Notes: generated by a model not told the origin, from the sequence alone. Positions 35,303 to 44,165 are shown, numbered from the stretch's first letter. The stretch: DNA of 64,000 nt from Alicycliphilus denitrificans K601 (GCF_000204645.1 NC_015422.1:4047001-4111000), one strand, 5' to 3'. A program made the numbers and translations.

Positions 35303-36652
35303 CTACCCCCCGGCATTGCCGCTGCGCGCCAGAATCGCCCGGCGCAGGGAATGCAGCAGGGAGCCCATGGGCTGGTCCATGCCCGCGGCGAGCCAGCCGG
35401 TGGCAATGGTCGCGGGCGCCGCGACCTGGCCGTTGGCGGCGCAGTCGACCCATTTGGCCAGCAGGTCTTCGTCGGTGACCGGGTCCTGCAGGGAGCCGGG
35501 CGCCCAGTCCACCAGGATGGCGTCGCTCCAGCCCGGGCCGGTGATCGTCACCCGTACTGGCGCCGTCTCCAGCGGCTCGTGCGGGCCGGGCCGCTCAGCA
35601 ACACGGACCTGGCGCATTTGGGGCAGCAGCGCGCCGCGGTTGGCGGCGGCATCGCTGAAGCTGGCCAGGCCGACGTGTCCGTCCACCCATGCCGCGGCGG
35701 CGCAATAGGGGGCGCTGAACTTGGCCTGCAGGCCGGTTCGCGGCTGTGGGTACTTGAGCGGCGCCACGCTGCCATGGGGAAGCAGCAGGTCGATGGCCAC
35801 GGGCGCGTCGCCCGCCTGCGGCGGGTGGCGCTCGCGCAGGCGCTGGATGCCCGCGATCATGCGGTGCGTCAGGTAGCAGCTGGGATAGCGCTTGACCTCG
35901 AACCCCGGCGCCAGCACGGCCCAGGGCGTCAGGGCGTCCCAGCGTGGCGGATCGAGCCTGGCCCCGCCGGCAAATGCTTGTGCGAAGCCGGCGAGGGCAT
36001 CGTCGCTCGCAGTGGCGCCCGCGCGTGCCAGGCCCACGGCGCGAATGGCGGCGCTGGCCGCGAAGCCCACGTGCAGGGGCTTGGTGTCGGTGCCGAAGTT
36101 GGCGCGCAGGCCGCAGGCCGAGCTGGCCGCGATCGACAGCGCCGTGCGCCACTGCGCCACGGGCAGGCGCAGCAGGTAGGCATAGGCGGCGGCCGCGCCC
36201 ACCACGCCCAGCGTGCCGGTGGCGTGAAAGCCCAGCGCATAGTGGCCGAATCCCAGCCAGGCGCCCAGGCGCAGCATGGTTTCCGTGCCCACGAGGTGGG
36301 CCGCGAGCAGGTCGGCCAGCGTGACCTCGCCCTCCGCGCGGTCGATCCCCGCGAGCAGCGCCGACACCACGGGCGCGCTGGGGTGGCAGGTGGCGAGCAT
36401 GCAGACGTCGTCGTAGTCCAGCGCATGCGATGCGGCGCCGAGCACGAGCGCCCGGTGCTCCGCGCCGGCCGTGTCGGCGGCCTGCGCGGCGGCGCGGGCG
36501 GCGGGCTCGCCGGCGCCGCCCACCATGCAGGCCAGGGTGTCGAGCCAAGCGCGGCGGGCATGTTCCATCGCGGCCACCTCGATGGCCGGGGCGCGCCGCG
36601 CGTAGATCGTCTCGGCCAGGCTCCAGAAATCGGTGTTCACCTTTGAGTCCAT
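35303..36652 (-). CDS. MmgE/PrpD family protein
   Basis: 449 residues of the MmgE/PrpD family, which includes 2-methylcitrate dehydratase and cis-aconitate decarboxylase. Family landmarks: LDTLACMVGG, HALDYDDVCML, CHPSAPVVSALL, GFHATGTLGVVGAAAA, GLRANFGTDTKPLHVG and YPSCYLTHRMI. GGGAG stands 6 bases before the ATG and the start overlaps the end of the enoyl-CoA hydratase gene by 16 bp, so it is the last gene of a catabolic operon. Substrate unknown; neighbours suggest a CoA-activated branched or unsaturated acid. A longer frame to 36895 overlaps the neighbour and is rejected. Confidence 0.85.
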   Translation of the reverse strand: MDSKVNTDFWSLAETIYARRAPAIEVAAMEHARRAWLDTLACMVGGAGEPAARAAAQAADTAGAEHRALVLGAASHALDYDDVCMLATCHPSAPVVSALLAGIDRAEGEVTLADLLAAHLVGTETMLRLGAWLGFGHYALGFHATGTLGVVGAAAAYAYLLRLPVAQWRTALSIAASSACGLRANFGTDTKPLHVGFAASAAIRAVGLARAGATASDDALAGFAQAFAGGARLDPPRWDALTPWAVLAPGFEVKRYPSCYLTHRMIAGIQRLRERHPPQAGDAPVAIDLLLPHGSVAPLKYPQPRTGLQAKFSAPYCAAAAWVDGHVGLASFSDAAANRGALLPQMRQVRVAERPGPHEPLETAPVRVTITGPGWSDAILVDWAPGSLQDPVTDEDLLAKWVDCAANGQVAAPATIATGWLAAGMDQPMGSLLHSLRRAILARSGNAGG

Positions 36653-37419
36653 TTCGGCTCCCTTTTTTCGTTGAATGCGCGTATGCCTTCGATCCGGTCT
36701 TCCGAGCGCACCAGCAGGTTGTGGAATGCCAGGTCGAGGGCGTAGCCGCTGCGGAAGTCGCAGTCCGCCCCCTGCTGTAGCGCGACCTTGGCGGTGCGGA
36801 TGGCCATGGGGGCCGCGCGGGCGATCTCGCGCGCGAGCTCCAGCGCGCGCGGCAGGTGCATGCCCGCGGCCACGCATTCGTTCAGGACGCCCCATTCGTG
36901 CGCCTGCCGCGCATGCACGCGCGCGCCGCTGAAGAGCATCTGCTTGGTCTTGCGCACGCCGATGGCGCGCGTGAGGTTCTGCAGCCCGCCGCCGCCGGGC
37001 AGGAAGCCGCGCTTGACCTCGGGCAGGGCGATGTCGCAGGTGTCGTCACCGATGATGAAGTCGCACATCAGCGCCAGCTCGATGCCACCGCCGTGCGCGA
37101 TGCCGTGCATGGCGGCGATCACGGGCCGGGGGAAGTCGCGGATCTGCAGCAGCACGTCCTCGATGAGCTGGTGCTGCGCTGCCCAGTCCGCGTCGCTCAT
37201 GCCGTTGCGCTCCTTGAGGTCGCCGCCGGCCGAGAACGCGCGCGGGCCGGCGCCCTGAATGACGAGGCATGCCAGCGTCGTGTCGTAGGCCAGCTCGCGC
37301 AGCAGCGCCCACAGCTCGCGCCACATGGCGGTGTTCAAGGCGTTGAGCACCTCGGGGCGGTTCAGCGTCAGCACCGCGACGCCGGGGCTGGCGTCTTTCT
37401 CGAACAGCAGGGTTTCCAT
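36637..37419 (-). CDS. enoyl-CoA hydratase/isomerase family protein
   Basis: 260 residues of the crotonase fold. Oxyanion-hole segments are visible: AFSAGGDLKE (about 62-71) and HGIAHGGGIELALMCDF (about 103-119). The catalytic Glu positions near 112 and 132 should lie in GGGIELAL and ALPEVKRGFLP. It would hydrate an enoyl-CoA produced by the acyl-CoA dehydrogenase encoded 12 bp upstream. It shares an operon with the CaiB-type CoA transferase and MmgE/PrpD. Confidence 0.9.
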   Translation of the reverse strand: METLLFEKDASPGVAVLTLNRPEVLNALNTAMWRELWALLRELAYDTTLACLVIQGAGPRAFSAGGDLKERNGMSDADWAAQHQLIEDVLLQIRDFPRPVIAAMHGIAHGGGIELALMCDFIIGDDTCDIALPEVKRGFLPGGGGLQNLTRAIGVRKTKQMLFSGARVHARQAHEWGVLNECVAAGMHLPRALELAREIARAAPMAIRTAKVALQQGADCDFRSGYALDLAFHNLLVRSEDRIEGIRAFNEKREPKWTQR

Positions 37420-37431
37420 GGTGGATTTCTC

Positions 37432-38592
37432 TCAATAAGAACGTGGCATGTCCAGCAGATGCTGGGCGACGTAGGCCAGCACCAGGTTGTTGGAAATCGG
37501 CGCGGTGCGGAGCAGGCGCGTTTCCTTCCACTTGCGCTCGATGTCGTACTCGGTAGCCACGCCGTAGCCGCCATAGGTGGTCATGGCGGCCTCGGCGGCC
37601 TCCCACGAGGCCTCGGAGCACAGGTACTTGGCCATGTTGGCTTCGCCGCCGCAGGGCTGCTCCTGGTCGAACAGCGTGGCGGCCTGGTTGCGCATGAGTT
37701 CAGCCGCGCTGAGGTTCATGTGCGCTCGTGCGATGGGGAAGGCCACGCCCTGGTTGGCACCGATGGGCTTGTCGAACACCACGCGGCCGGTGGCGTAGGT
37801 GCGCGCGCGCTCGACGAACCACTTGCCGTCGCCCACGCATTCGCTGGAGACGAGCAGGCGCTCCGCGTTCAGCGAGGACAGCAGGTAGCGAAAGCCCTGG
37901 CCTTCCTCGCCCACGCGCCATTCGTCGGCCACCTCCAGGTTGTCGATGAACACCTCGTTGGTGTGGTGGTTGAGCATGGTGTCGATGGTGCGCGGCTGCA
38001 GCGCACGGCCGGCCTTGGCGATGTCCACCAGGAACAGGCTCAGGCCGTCGGTCTTGCGCGCCACGTCCTCGTAGGGCGTGGTGCGGGCCAGCAGCAGGTA
38101 CATGTCGGACTGGCGAAAGCGCGAGGTCCAGATCTTCTGGCCGTTGATGACGTAGCCGCCATTGACCTTCTTCGCGAAGGTCTTGATGCGCAGCGTGTTG
38201 GAGCCGGCGTCGGGCTCGGTCACGCCGAAGGCCTGCAGGCGCAGGTCTCCCGTGGCGATGCGCGGCAGGATGGCCTGCTTCTGCGCCGCGCTGCCGTGCT
38301 GCAGCACGCTGGCCATGGTGTACATCTGCGCGTGGCAGGTGGCGGCGTTGCCGCCCTGGCGGTTGATCTCCTCCAGGATCACGCAGGCGTCCAGCAGGCC
38401 CAGGCCGGAGCCGCCGTACTGCTCGGGGATCAGGGCAGCGAGCCAGCCGGCCTCGGTCATGGCCGCCACGAACGCATCGGGGTAGGCCTCGCGCGCGTCG
38501 CAGTCGCGCCAGTACGCATCGCCGAAGCGGCGGGCCAGCTCGCCCACCGCGGCGCGGATCTCCTGCTGGGTGCTCGAATACGCGAAATCCAT
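37432..38592 (-). CDS. acyl-CoA dehydrogenase
   Basis: 386 residues. N-terminal helical domain (IRAAVGELARRFGD), middle FAD-binding signature AFGVTEPDAGSNT and KVNGGYVINGQKIWTS, and C-terminal helices with the MTTYGGYGVATEYDIERKW segment that normally carries the catalytic base region. It oxidises an acyl-CoA to the 2,3-enoyl-CoA with FAD, passing electrons to ETF. Two consecutive ATGs follow AAGGAG; the second (38592) has the better spacing. It follows the CoA transferase gene by 16 bp. Confidence 0.92.
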   Translation of the reverse strand: MDFAYSSTQQEIRAAVGELARRFGDAYWRDCDAREAYPDAFVAAMTEAGWLAALIPEQYGGSGLGLLDACVILEEINRQGGNAATCHAQMYTMASVLQHGSAAQKQAILPRIATGDLRLQAFGVTEPDAGSNTLRIKTFAKKVNGGYVINGQKIWTSRFRQSDMYLLLARTTPYEDVARKTDGLSLFLVDIAKAGRALQPRTIDTMLNHHTNEVFIDNLEVADEWRVGEEGQGFRYLLSSLNAERLLVSSECVGDGKWFVERARTYATGRVVFDKPIGANQGVAFPIARAHMNLSAAELMRNQAATLFDQEQPCGGEANMAKYLCSEASWEAAEAAMTTYGGYGVATEYDIERKWKETRLLRTAPISNNLVLAYVAQHLLDMPRSY

Positions 38593-38608
38593 CATGTCTC
38601 CTTGTCGG

Positions 38609-39805
38609 TCAAATCTGTACGGCGCCGCTGTGCACCAGCTGCGCAATGCGCGCCTCGCTCATGCCGGCGGCACGCAGCAGGGCCTGCGAATCGGCGCCGA
38701 CGCGCGCGCTCAGGTGGCCGGCGAATTCGCGCGTGCCGTCGAAGCGGATGGGCGTGCCGATGGCGTTCAGGGGCTGGGCCGGACCATCGTCCCAGTCCAG
38801 CGGGCGCGCCATGTCCACGGCCTGGATCTGCGGGTCCTGCATCACCTGCGAAAGGTCGTGTACGGGGCTGACCGGCACGCCCTGCGCCTCCAGCCGCTCG
38901 ATGATCTGGGCCACCTTCAGCCTGCCCGTGGCGGCCTCCAGCGTGTCGTGCACCAGGTCCCGGTGCTTCACGCGCTCGGCATTGGTGGCGAAGCGCGCGT
39001 CCCCGGCCAGGTCGCTGCGCTCCAGCCCATGCAGCAGTTTGTGGAACAGCCGGTCGTTGCCGCAGCCGATGAACACCTGGCCGTCCGCGCACTGGAACAC
39101 CTCGTAGGGCATGAGCATGGCGGTGGCCGAGCCCATGCGGCGCGGCAGCTTGCCGCTGGCACTGTGGTTGGCGATGGGGTTGGTCATCCAGGCCAGGCCG
39201 GTCTCCAGCAGCGAGGTGTCGATGCGGCAGCCGCGGCCGCTGTCCTTGCGTTGCGAGATGGCCGCGGCGATGCCCAGCGCCGACCACAGCGCCGTGCCCA
39301 TATCGACCATGGACACGCCCACGCGGGCGGGCGGCAGCCCCTCGTGACCGTTGACGGACATGATGCCCGAGTAGGCCTGTATCAGCGGGTCGTAGCCGGG
39401 AAAGGCCGCGCGCGGTCCGCTCGTGCCGTAGGCGCTGATGGCGCAGTAGATCAGGCCGGGGCGGCCTTCGGCCAGGGCCTCGTAGCCCAGCCCGCGCTGC
39501 TCGGCGCTGCCGGGCTTGAGCGAGTGCACGAAGACGTCGTCGGGCCGCAGCAGACTGGCCAGCAGGGCCTGCCCATCCGGGTGGTCCAGGTCGATCGCCA
39601 GGCTCCGCTTGCCGCGGTTGAAGGTGGCATAGGTGGGTGACATGGCCTCGCCGATGTTCGGGGCCCAGTGGCGCGTGTCGTCGCCGGCGCCGGGGCGCTC
39701 GATCTTGATCACGTCCGCACCGAGGTCGGCCAGCACCTGGGTGCAGTAGGGGCCGGCGACGTTCTGCGTGAGGTCTATGACGCGTTGTCCTGCCAAGGGC
39801 TTCAT
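38609..39805 (-). CDS. CaiB/BaiF family CoA transferase
   Basis: 398 residues, class III CoA transferase. Typical N-terminus GQRVIDLTQNVAGPYCTQVLADLGADVIKIE, where the Asp-rich loop and GxxR site follow; catalytic Asp is expected in the LETGLAWMTN-preceding loop. The family moves CoA between organic acids, here probably activating the substrate for the dehydrogenase and hydratase that follow. First gene of the operon after the GntR regulator, with a 7-bp gap. Confidence 0.92.
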   Translation of the reverse strand: MKPLAGQRVIDLTQNVAGPYCTQVLADLGADVIKIERPGAGDDTRHWAPNIGEAMSPTYATFNRGKRSLAIDLDHPDGQALLASLLRPDDVFVHSLKPGSAEQRGLGYEALAEGRPGLIYCAISAYGTSGPRAAFPGYDPLIQAYSGIMSVNGHEGLPPARVGVSMVDMGTALWSALGIAAAISQRKDSGRGCRIDTSLLETGLAWMTNPIANHSASGKLPRRMGSATAMLMPYEVFQCADGQVFIGCGNDRLFHKLLHGLERSDLAGDARFATNAERVKHRDLVHDTLEAATGRLKVAQIIERLEAQGVPVSPVHDLSQVMQDPQIQAVDMARPLDWDDGPAQPLNAIGTPIRFDGTREFAGHLSARVGADSQALLRAAGMSEARIAQLVHSGAVQI

Positions 39806-39812
39806 GGGGCTT

Positions 39813-40592
39813 TCATTCCTGGTGTGGTGAGGATTGCGTGATGCCGCCGCTCGATACGTGGCGCAGCGTGACGGCGTACTGGAAGCGGTCCTGCGGATGC
39901 AGCGAATCGGTCACCTCCAGCAGGGCGCGCTGATGGCCGTAGTACCAGCGCTGGATGCGCAGCAGCGGCTCGCGCGTCTTGCAGCGCAGCAGCGTGGCCT
40001 GCTCGCGCGTGGCGATGCTGATGCCTATGACTTGGCGCACCTCGCTGACCATGCGGCCGTGCAGCCGCTGCACCTCGATGAACACCGGCAGGCCGGAGCG
40101 GCCGGAGGCTTCGATGGCCGGCTTGCTGGCCTGCGGCACCCAGACGGAGGACAGGACGATCGGCGCATCTTGGTCCGCGGCCGTGCGCAGCGTGCGGGCC
40201 ATGCACCAGGTCTCGCCGGCGCCTGCGCCGATCCATTCGGCCGTGGCCTCGTCCAGCGTGACGTCCTTGACGCCGAGGATGCGCACCATGGTGTTGCGGG
40301 CGTACAGGGCCAGCTCCGAGATGTTCTGCAGCGAGTGCGATGGCGTCAGCTCCGGCTTGCGCCGCAGCACGCGCGTGCCCACGCCCTGATGGCTGGCCAC
40401 CAGCCCCATCGACTGCAGGTCCGCCAGCGCCGCGCGCACCGTGTGCCGGCTCACGCCCAGTTCGGCGCAAAGGGAGGATTCGGCCGGCAGCATGGCGCCG
40501 ACGGGCCACAGGCCGCATTCGATGCCGCGCAGGATGTGCGCGCGGACGTGGCCGCGTTTGCCTGCATGGGACGGTGGATGAGGTACGGACAT
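39813..40592 (-). CDS. GntR-family regulator with UTRA domain (HutC type)
   Basis: 259 residues. N-terminal winged helix (GLWPVGAMLPAESSLCAELG, then VSRHTVRAALADLQSMGLVA) and a C-terminal UTRA effector domain (e.g. VIGISIATREQATLL, PLLRIQRWYYG). It probably represses the catabolic operon downstream and the Bug receptor gene upstream. I chose ATG 40592 over 40646 because CTTGT..ACAAG palindromes lie at 40610 and beyond, which would otherwise be inside the gene; neither start has a strong Shine-Dalgarno. Confidence 0.85.
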   Translation of the reverse strand: MSVPHPPSHAGKRGHVRAHILRGIECGLWPVGAMLPAESSLCAELGVSRHTVRAALADLQSMGLVASHQGVGTRVLRRKPELTPSHSLQNISELALYARNTMVRILGVKDVTLDEATAEWIGAGAGETWCMARTLRTAADQDAPIVLSSVWVPQASKPAIEASGRSGLPVFIEVQRLHGRMVSEVRQVIGISIATREQATLLRCKTREPLLRIQRWYYGHQRALLEVTDSLHPQDRFQYAVTLRHVSSGGITQSSPHQE

Positions 40593-40609
40593 CGGGAAGA
40601 GGGGCGCTG

Positions 40610-40690
40610 CTTGTACGGACAAGCTTCGCGGCTTGTGCCGTTTCATGAGGTTCGGGGTAACCCGGTCTTGTCCGGTAGCCGCCGTACAAG
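40610..40690. promoter_or_regulatory. candidate operators of the GntR regulator (CTTGT..ACAAG)
   Basis: CTTGT-acgg-ACAAG at 40610-40623, and CTTGTCCG..CGTACAAG at 40667-40690, with a further CTTGT half-site at 40632. They lie between the divergent GntR and Bug receptor genes. Symmetric pentamers of this sort are typical of GntR-family operators. Confidence 0.5.
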
Positions 40691-40852
40691 TCGGGGTTGT
40701 CCCGCAAGGGAGGCGAAAAACCGATTTCTATACTGCCCTGGGCTTCGACGGAGGCCTGTTCCAGGCCCGGCCACACATCTGCGGACGAGGTGCCATATAC
40801 AACAGAGACAACGGCCGATGGCGCGAGCCATGCGGCTTTTCAGGAGCTTTCC

Positions 40853-41866
40853 ATGTCCCTCGATCTCGAACAATCCCGCCGGGCGATGGGTCGCCGCGAC
40901 CTGCTGGCCCTGGGCGCCGCTGCCCTGGCCGCCCATGCCTTGTCGGCGCGCGCCAGCGAGGCATGGCCCGCCAAGCCCATCCGCATCATTGCGGGGCAGG
41001 CGCCGGGCTCGTCCAACGACTCCACGGCGCGGGCGTTCGCCGACTACGCTGCGCAGAAGCTGGGCGTGCCCGTGGTGGTGGAAAACAAGCCGGGCGGCCT
41101 GGGCATGATCGCCGCCGAGAGCGTTGCCCGGTCGACCCCTGACGGCTATACGCTGCTGCTGTCGCTGCACAGCCAGCCCGCGCAGGCGCCGGCCCTGCTG
41201 AAGAAGCTGCCGATCGACACCGACAAGGACTTGCTGCCCATCGCGGCCATGGGCGTCGGCCCGGTCGTGGCCGTGGTGAACAAGGACTTTCCCGTGCAGA
41301 CGCTGGAGCAGGCGATCGCCTATTCCAAGAAAAAGCCGATCAATGTCGGCAACTACTCCATCGGGTCGGGCTGGCAGCTGATGCTGGCCCAACTGGCCAA
41401 GGACACCGGCGGGCAGTTCAACGTCGTCAACTACAAGGGCACCGGCGCCATGCTGATGGACCTGTACGCCGGCACCATCGATATGGGCGCAGGCTCGCTG
41501 GCGGGCATGGGCGCGGGCCTGGACAAGGGCGCAGTCAGGCCGGTGGTGATCACCGTCGGCGACAAGTCGCGCCGGCTGCCGGGCATTCCGCGATGGGTCG
41601 ATGCCGGCTTCAAGGGGCCGGCCTATGAAGACCTTGCCGAATGCAACATGCTGTTCGCCCCGGCCGGCACGCCGCCCGAGGTGGTGCGGCGCTTGGCCGA
41701 TCTGTTCACGTCGTCGGTGAACGAGTCTCCGCGCATCAAGGCAGTGCGTGAAACGCTGCACGAGGAAGGCCCGATACTCACGGGCGACCCGCTGCGCCAG
41801 TTCATCCAGCGCACCTGGCCGAGCTACCGGCGCCTGACGCGCGAGCTGAACCTGGTGGTGGACTGA
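40853..41866 (+). CDS. Bug/TctC-family periplasmic solute receptor
   Basis: 337 residues. An RRDLLALGAAALAAHALSARA leader with twin Arg-like start precedes the two-lobed receptor: PIRIIAGQAPGSSNDSTAR, VVVENKPGGLG, ADGYTLL-like PDGYTLLL, NVVNYKGTGAML. Bug proteins bind carboxylates or amides for TctAB-type transporters, but no tctA/tctB is present in this window. Divergent from the GntR regulator and therefore probably the uptake receptor for the substrate of the operon at 35303-39805. AGGAG lies 8 bases before the ATG. Confidence 0.9.
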   Translation: MSLDLEQSRRAMGRRDLLALGAAALAAHALSARASEAWPAKPIRIIAGQAPGSSNDSTARAFADYAAQKLGVPVVVENKPGGLGMIAAESVARSTPDGYTLLLSLHSQPAQAPALLKKLPIDTDKDLLPIAAMGVGPVVAVVNKDFPVQTLEQAIAYSKKKPINVGNYSIGSGWQLMLAQLAKDTGGQFNVVNYKGTGAMLMDLYAGTIDMGAGSLAGMGAGLDKGAVRPVVITVGDKSRRLPGIPRWVDAGFKGPAYEDLAECNMLFAPAGTPPEVVRRLADLFTSSVNESPRIKAVRETLHEEGPILTGDPLRQFIQRTWPSYRRLTRELNLVVD

Positions 41867-41881
41867 CCTGCGGCGCTTTCG

Positions 41882-42481
41882 TCAGGCGCTCTCGTGGCGC
41901 CCCAGCAGGTAGAGCAACTGCGCCCTGGTCTCGGGCCACTCGCCGCTGCGCATGCTGTACATCACCGTGTCGCGGATGGTGCCGTCGCGGCGCAGCGCGT
42001 GGCCGCGGATCACGCCATCCTTCTTCGCGCCCAGGCGCTCGATGGCTTTTTGCGAGGCGAAGTTGTAGTTGTCGGTGCGCCAGCCCACCACGTGGCATTG
42101 CAGCGTGTCGAACGCGTGGCCCATCATGAGCAGCTTGCACGTGGTGTTCACGTGGCTGCGCTGCACGCTCCTGGCGTACCATGTCCAGCCGATCTCCACG
42201 CGCCGCACGGCGGGCAGGATGTCGTGGTAGCTCGTGCTGCCGAGCACGCGGCCCGTGGCCTCGTCGATCACGGCGAAGGCGAAGCGGCTACCTTCCTCGC
42301 GCATCTTCAGCGCGGTCTCGATGTAGGCGCGCGTGTCCTGCGGCTCGGGCACGGAGGTGACGCGCAGCTTCCATAGTTCGCCGTCGGCGGCGGCTGCGGC
42401 GATGCCCGCCTCGTGTTCGAGCGCCAGCGGCTCCAAGCGCACGCCGCGCCCGCGCAGGATGATGGGTTCCACGAAGGTCAT
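41882..42481 (-). CDS. GNAT family N-acetyltransferase
   Basis: 199 residues. RimJ/RimL-like GNAT: VRLEPLALEHEAGIAAAA at the start, then AVIDEATGRVLGSTSY, VEIGWTWYARSVQRSHVN and KAIERLGAKKDGVIRGHA near the C-terminus. It could acetylate a protein N-terminus or small amine. It starts 11 bp after the MoxR stop on the same strand, so it belongs to the MoxR operon rather than to the catabolic block. A longer frame to 43036 overlaps moxR and is rejected. Confidence 0.88.
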   Translation of the reverse strand: MTFVEPIILRGRGVRLEPLALEHEAGIAAAAADGELWKLRVTSVPEPQDTRAYIETALKMREEGSRFAFAVIDEATGRVLGSTSYHDILPAVRRVEIGWTWYARSVQRSHVNTTCKLLMMGHAFDTLQCHVVGWRTDNYNFASQKAIERLGAKKDGVIRGHALRRDGTIRDTVMYSMRSGEWPETRAQLLYLLGRHESA

Positions 42482-42492
42482 GGCGCGCGCCT

Positions 42493-43335
42493 TCAGCGGT
42501 TGCGCTGGTTCATGAACACCAGCTTTTCGAACAGGCTCACGTCCTGCTCGTTCTTGAGCAGCGCGCCCACGAGCGGCGGCACGGAGACCTTGTTGTCGGC
42601 GCTCTGCAGCGCTTCGAGCGGGATCTCCTCGGCCACGAGCAGCTTGAGCCAGTCGATGAGTTCGCTGGTCGAGGGCTTCTTCTTCAGGCCCGGCAGACCG
42701 CGCACGTCGTAGAAGGTCTTCATCGCCACGGTGAGCAGTTCGCTCTTGAGCGTGGGGAAGTGCACGTCGACGATCTTCTTCATCGTCTCGGGCTCGGGGA
42801 ACTTGATGTAGTGGAAGAAGCAGCGGCGCAGGAAGGCGTCGGGCAGCTCCTTTTCGTTGTTCGAGGTGATGAAGACCAGCGGGCGGTGGCGGGCAGCGAC
42901 CATCTCGCGCGTCTCGTAGCAGTAGAACTCCATGCGGTCGAGCTCGCGCAGCAGGTCGTTTGGGAATTCGATGTCGGCCTTGTCGATCTCGTCGATCAGC
43001 AGCGCGACGGGCTGCTCGGCCGTGAAGGCCTGCCACAGCACGCCCTTGACGATGTAGTTGTGAATGTCCTTGACGCGCTCGTCACCCAGCTGCGAATCGC
43101 GCAGGCGGCTCACCGCGTCGTACTCGTACAGGCCCTGCTGCGCCTTGGTGGTGGACTTGATGTGCCACTGCAGCAGCGGCATGTCGAGCGCCTGCGCGAC
43201 CTCCTCGGCCAGCATGGTCTTGCCCGTGCCGGGCTCGCCTTTGACGAGCAGCGGACGCTGCAGTTTGATGGCGGCGTTGACGGCCAGCATCAGGTCTTGC
43301 GTGGCAACGTAATTCTGTGAACCTTGGAATTTCAT
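42493..43335 (-). CDS. MoxR family AAA+ ATPase
   Basis: 280 residues. Walker A is GEPGTGKT, Walker B is LLIDEIDKAD, the sensor 1 region is VFITSNNEKELPDAFLRRC with the Arg-finger pair. MoxR ATPases partner with VWA proteins to mature metalloenzymes; the CoxE-like partner is at 34041-35228. ATG 43335 (MKFQGSQNYVAT) fits the family N-terminus; the frame extending to 43434 has no homology upstream. Confidence 0.92.
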   Translation of the reverse strand: MKFQGSQNYVATQDLMLAVNAAIKLQRPLLVKGEPGTGKTMLAEEVAQALDMPLLQWHIKSTTKAQQGLYEYDAVSRLRDSQLGDERVKDIHNYIVKGVLWQAFTAEQPVALLIDEIDKADIEFPNDLLRELDRMEFYCYETREMVAARHRPLVFITSNNEKELPDAFLRRCFFHYIKFPEPETMKKIVDVHFPTLKSELLTVAMKTFYDVRGLPGLKKKPSTSELIDWLKLLVAEEIPLEALQSADNKVSVPPLVGALLKNEQDVSLFEKLVFMNQRNR

Positions 43336-43376
43336 GGGCCTTGGCTTGAAAATAGGGAAATCGTTGATGAATGGGC

Positions 43377-43397
43377 TTGACAGGCGCTGCCTATAAT
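43377..43397 (+). promoter_or_regulatory. TATAAT promoter before the cytochrome c gene
   Basis: A perfect TATAAT at 43392-43397 and a perfect TTGACA at 43377-43382, but only 9 bp apart. The -10 is probably used with another -35 or an activator. A CAATCGATTGATTG inverted repeat lies between the promoter and the cytochrome start. Confidence 0.4.
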
Positions 43398-43455
43398 CGT
43401 CTGCGATGCAGAAGACGGAGACAACCACAACCAATCGATTGATTGTGCGCGCAAA

Positions 43456-44115
43456 ATGAAAAAGACACTGACCACGCTATTCGGCCTGTCCGTCGCCTGT
43501 GCGACCAGTTTGCTCCATGCCGAGGAGATCAAGGGAGACGCCAAGGCCGGGGCGGGCAAGATCGCCATGTGCATCGGCTGCCATGGCATTCCGGGCTACC
43601 AGGCGAGCTTTCCACAGGTGCACAAGGTGCCCATGATCTCGGGGCAGGGCGCCAGGTACATCGCCTCGGCGCTGGAGGCCTACAAGAAAGGCGAGCGCAA
43701 GCACCCCACCATGCGCGGCATCGCCGACACGCTGACCGAGCAGGACATCGCCGACGTGGCTGCCTACTATTCGGAGCATGGCAAGCAGGGCGAGCTGCCG
43801 GCCAAACCCGCGCGCGAGCCCGATGCCCAGGTGGCGCAGCTGCTGCAGAAGGGTGCCTGCGTGTCCTGCCACGGCGAGAACTTCGCCAAGCCCATAGACC
43901 CGTCCTACCCCAAGATCGCGGGCCAGTATGCGGACTACCTGTTCGTAGCCCTCAAGCAGTACAAGAACGACCAGGGTGCGTACGTGGGTCGCTCCAACGC
44001 CATCATGGGCGGCATCGCCAAGCAGTTCACCAACGCCGAGCTCAAGGCGCTGGCGGGCTACGTGAGCTCGCTCCAGGGCGATCTGCAGGTGGTGCCCGAG
44101 TCGCGCTTCCGCTGA
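43456..44115 (+). CDS. diheme cytochrome c, c4 type
   Basis: 219 residues. Signal peptide (LTTLFGLSVACATSLLHA), then two class I cytochrome c domains with heme motifs CIGCH (near residue 39) and CVSCH (near 137), each followed by a Met ligand region (MRGIAD; MGGIAK). Cytochrome c4 proteins sit on the periplasmic face and can donate electrons to terminal oxidases. It is monocistronic, followed by a clear terminator. It could be a donor for the CuA subunit at 25866, but the distance leaves that as inference. Confidence 0.93.
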   Translation: MKKTLTTLFGLSVACATSLLHAEEIKGDAKAGAGKIAMCIGCHGIPGYQASFPQVHKVPMISGQGARYIASALEAYKKGERKHPTMRGIADTLTEQDIADVAAYYSEHGKQGELPAKPAREPDAQVAQLLQKGACVSCHGENFAKPIDPSYPKIAGQYADYLFVALKQYKNDQGAYVGRSNAIMGGIAKQFTNAELKALAGYVSSLQGDLQVVPESRFR

Positions 44116-44136
44116 CCTTCGTCCGGTCAGGCGGCG

Positions 44137-44165
44137 AACCCGCAGGCGCTGCGGGTTTTCTTTTT
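44137..44165 (+). terminator. Rho-independent terminator after the cytochrome c gene
   Basis: A 9-bp perfect stem (AACCCGCAG and CTGCGGGTT) with a GCG loop, followed by TTCTTTTT. It starts 22 bp after the stop codon. This is the clearest intrinsic terminator in the window. Confidence 0.9.
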
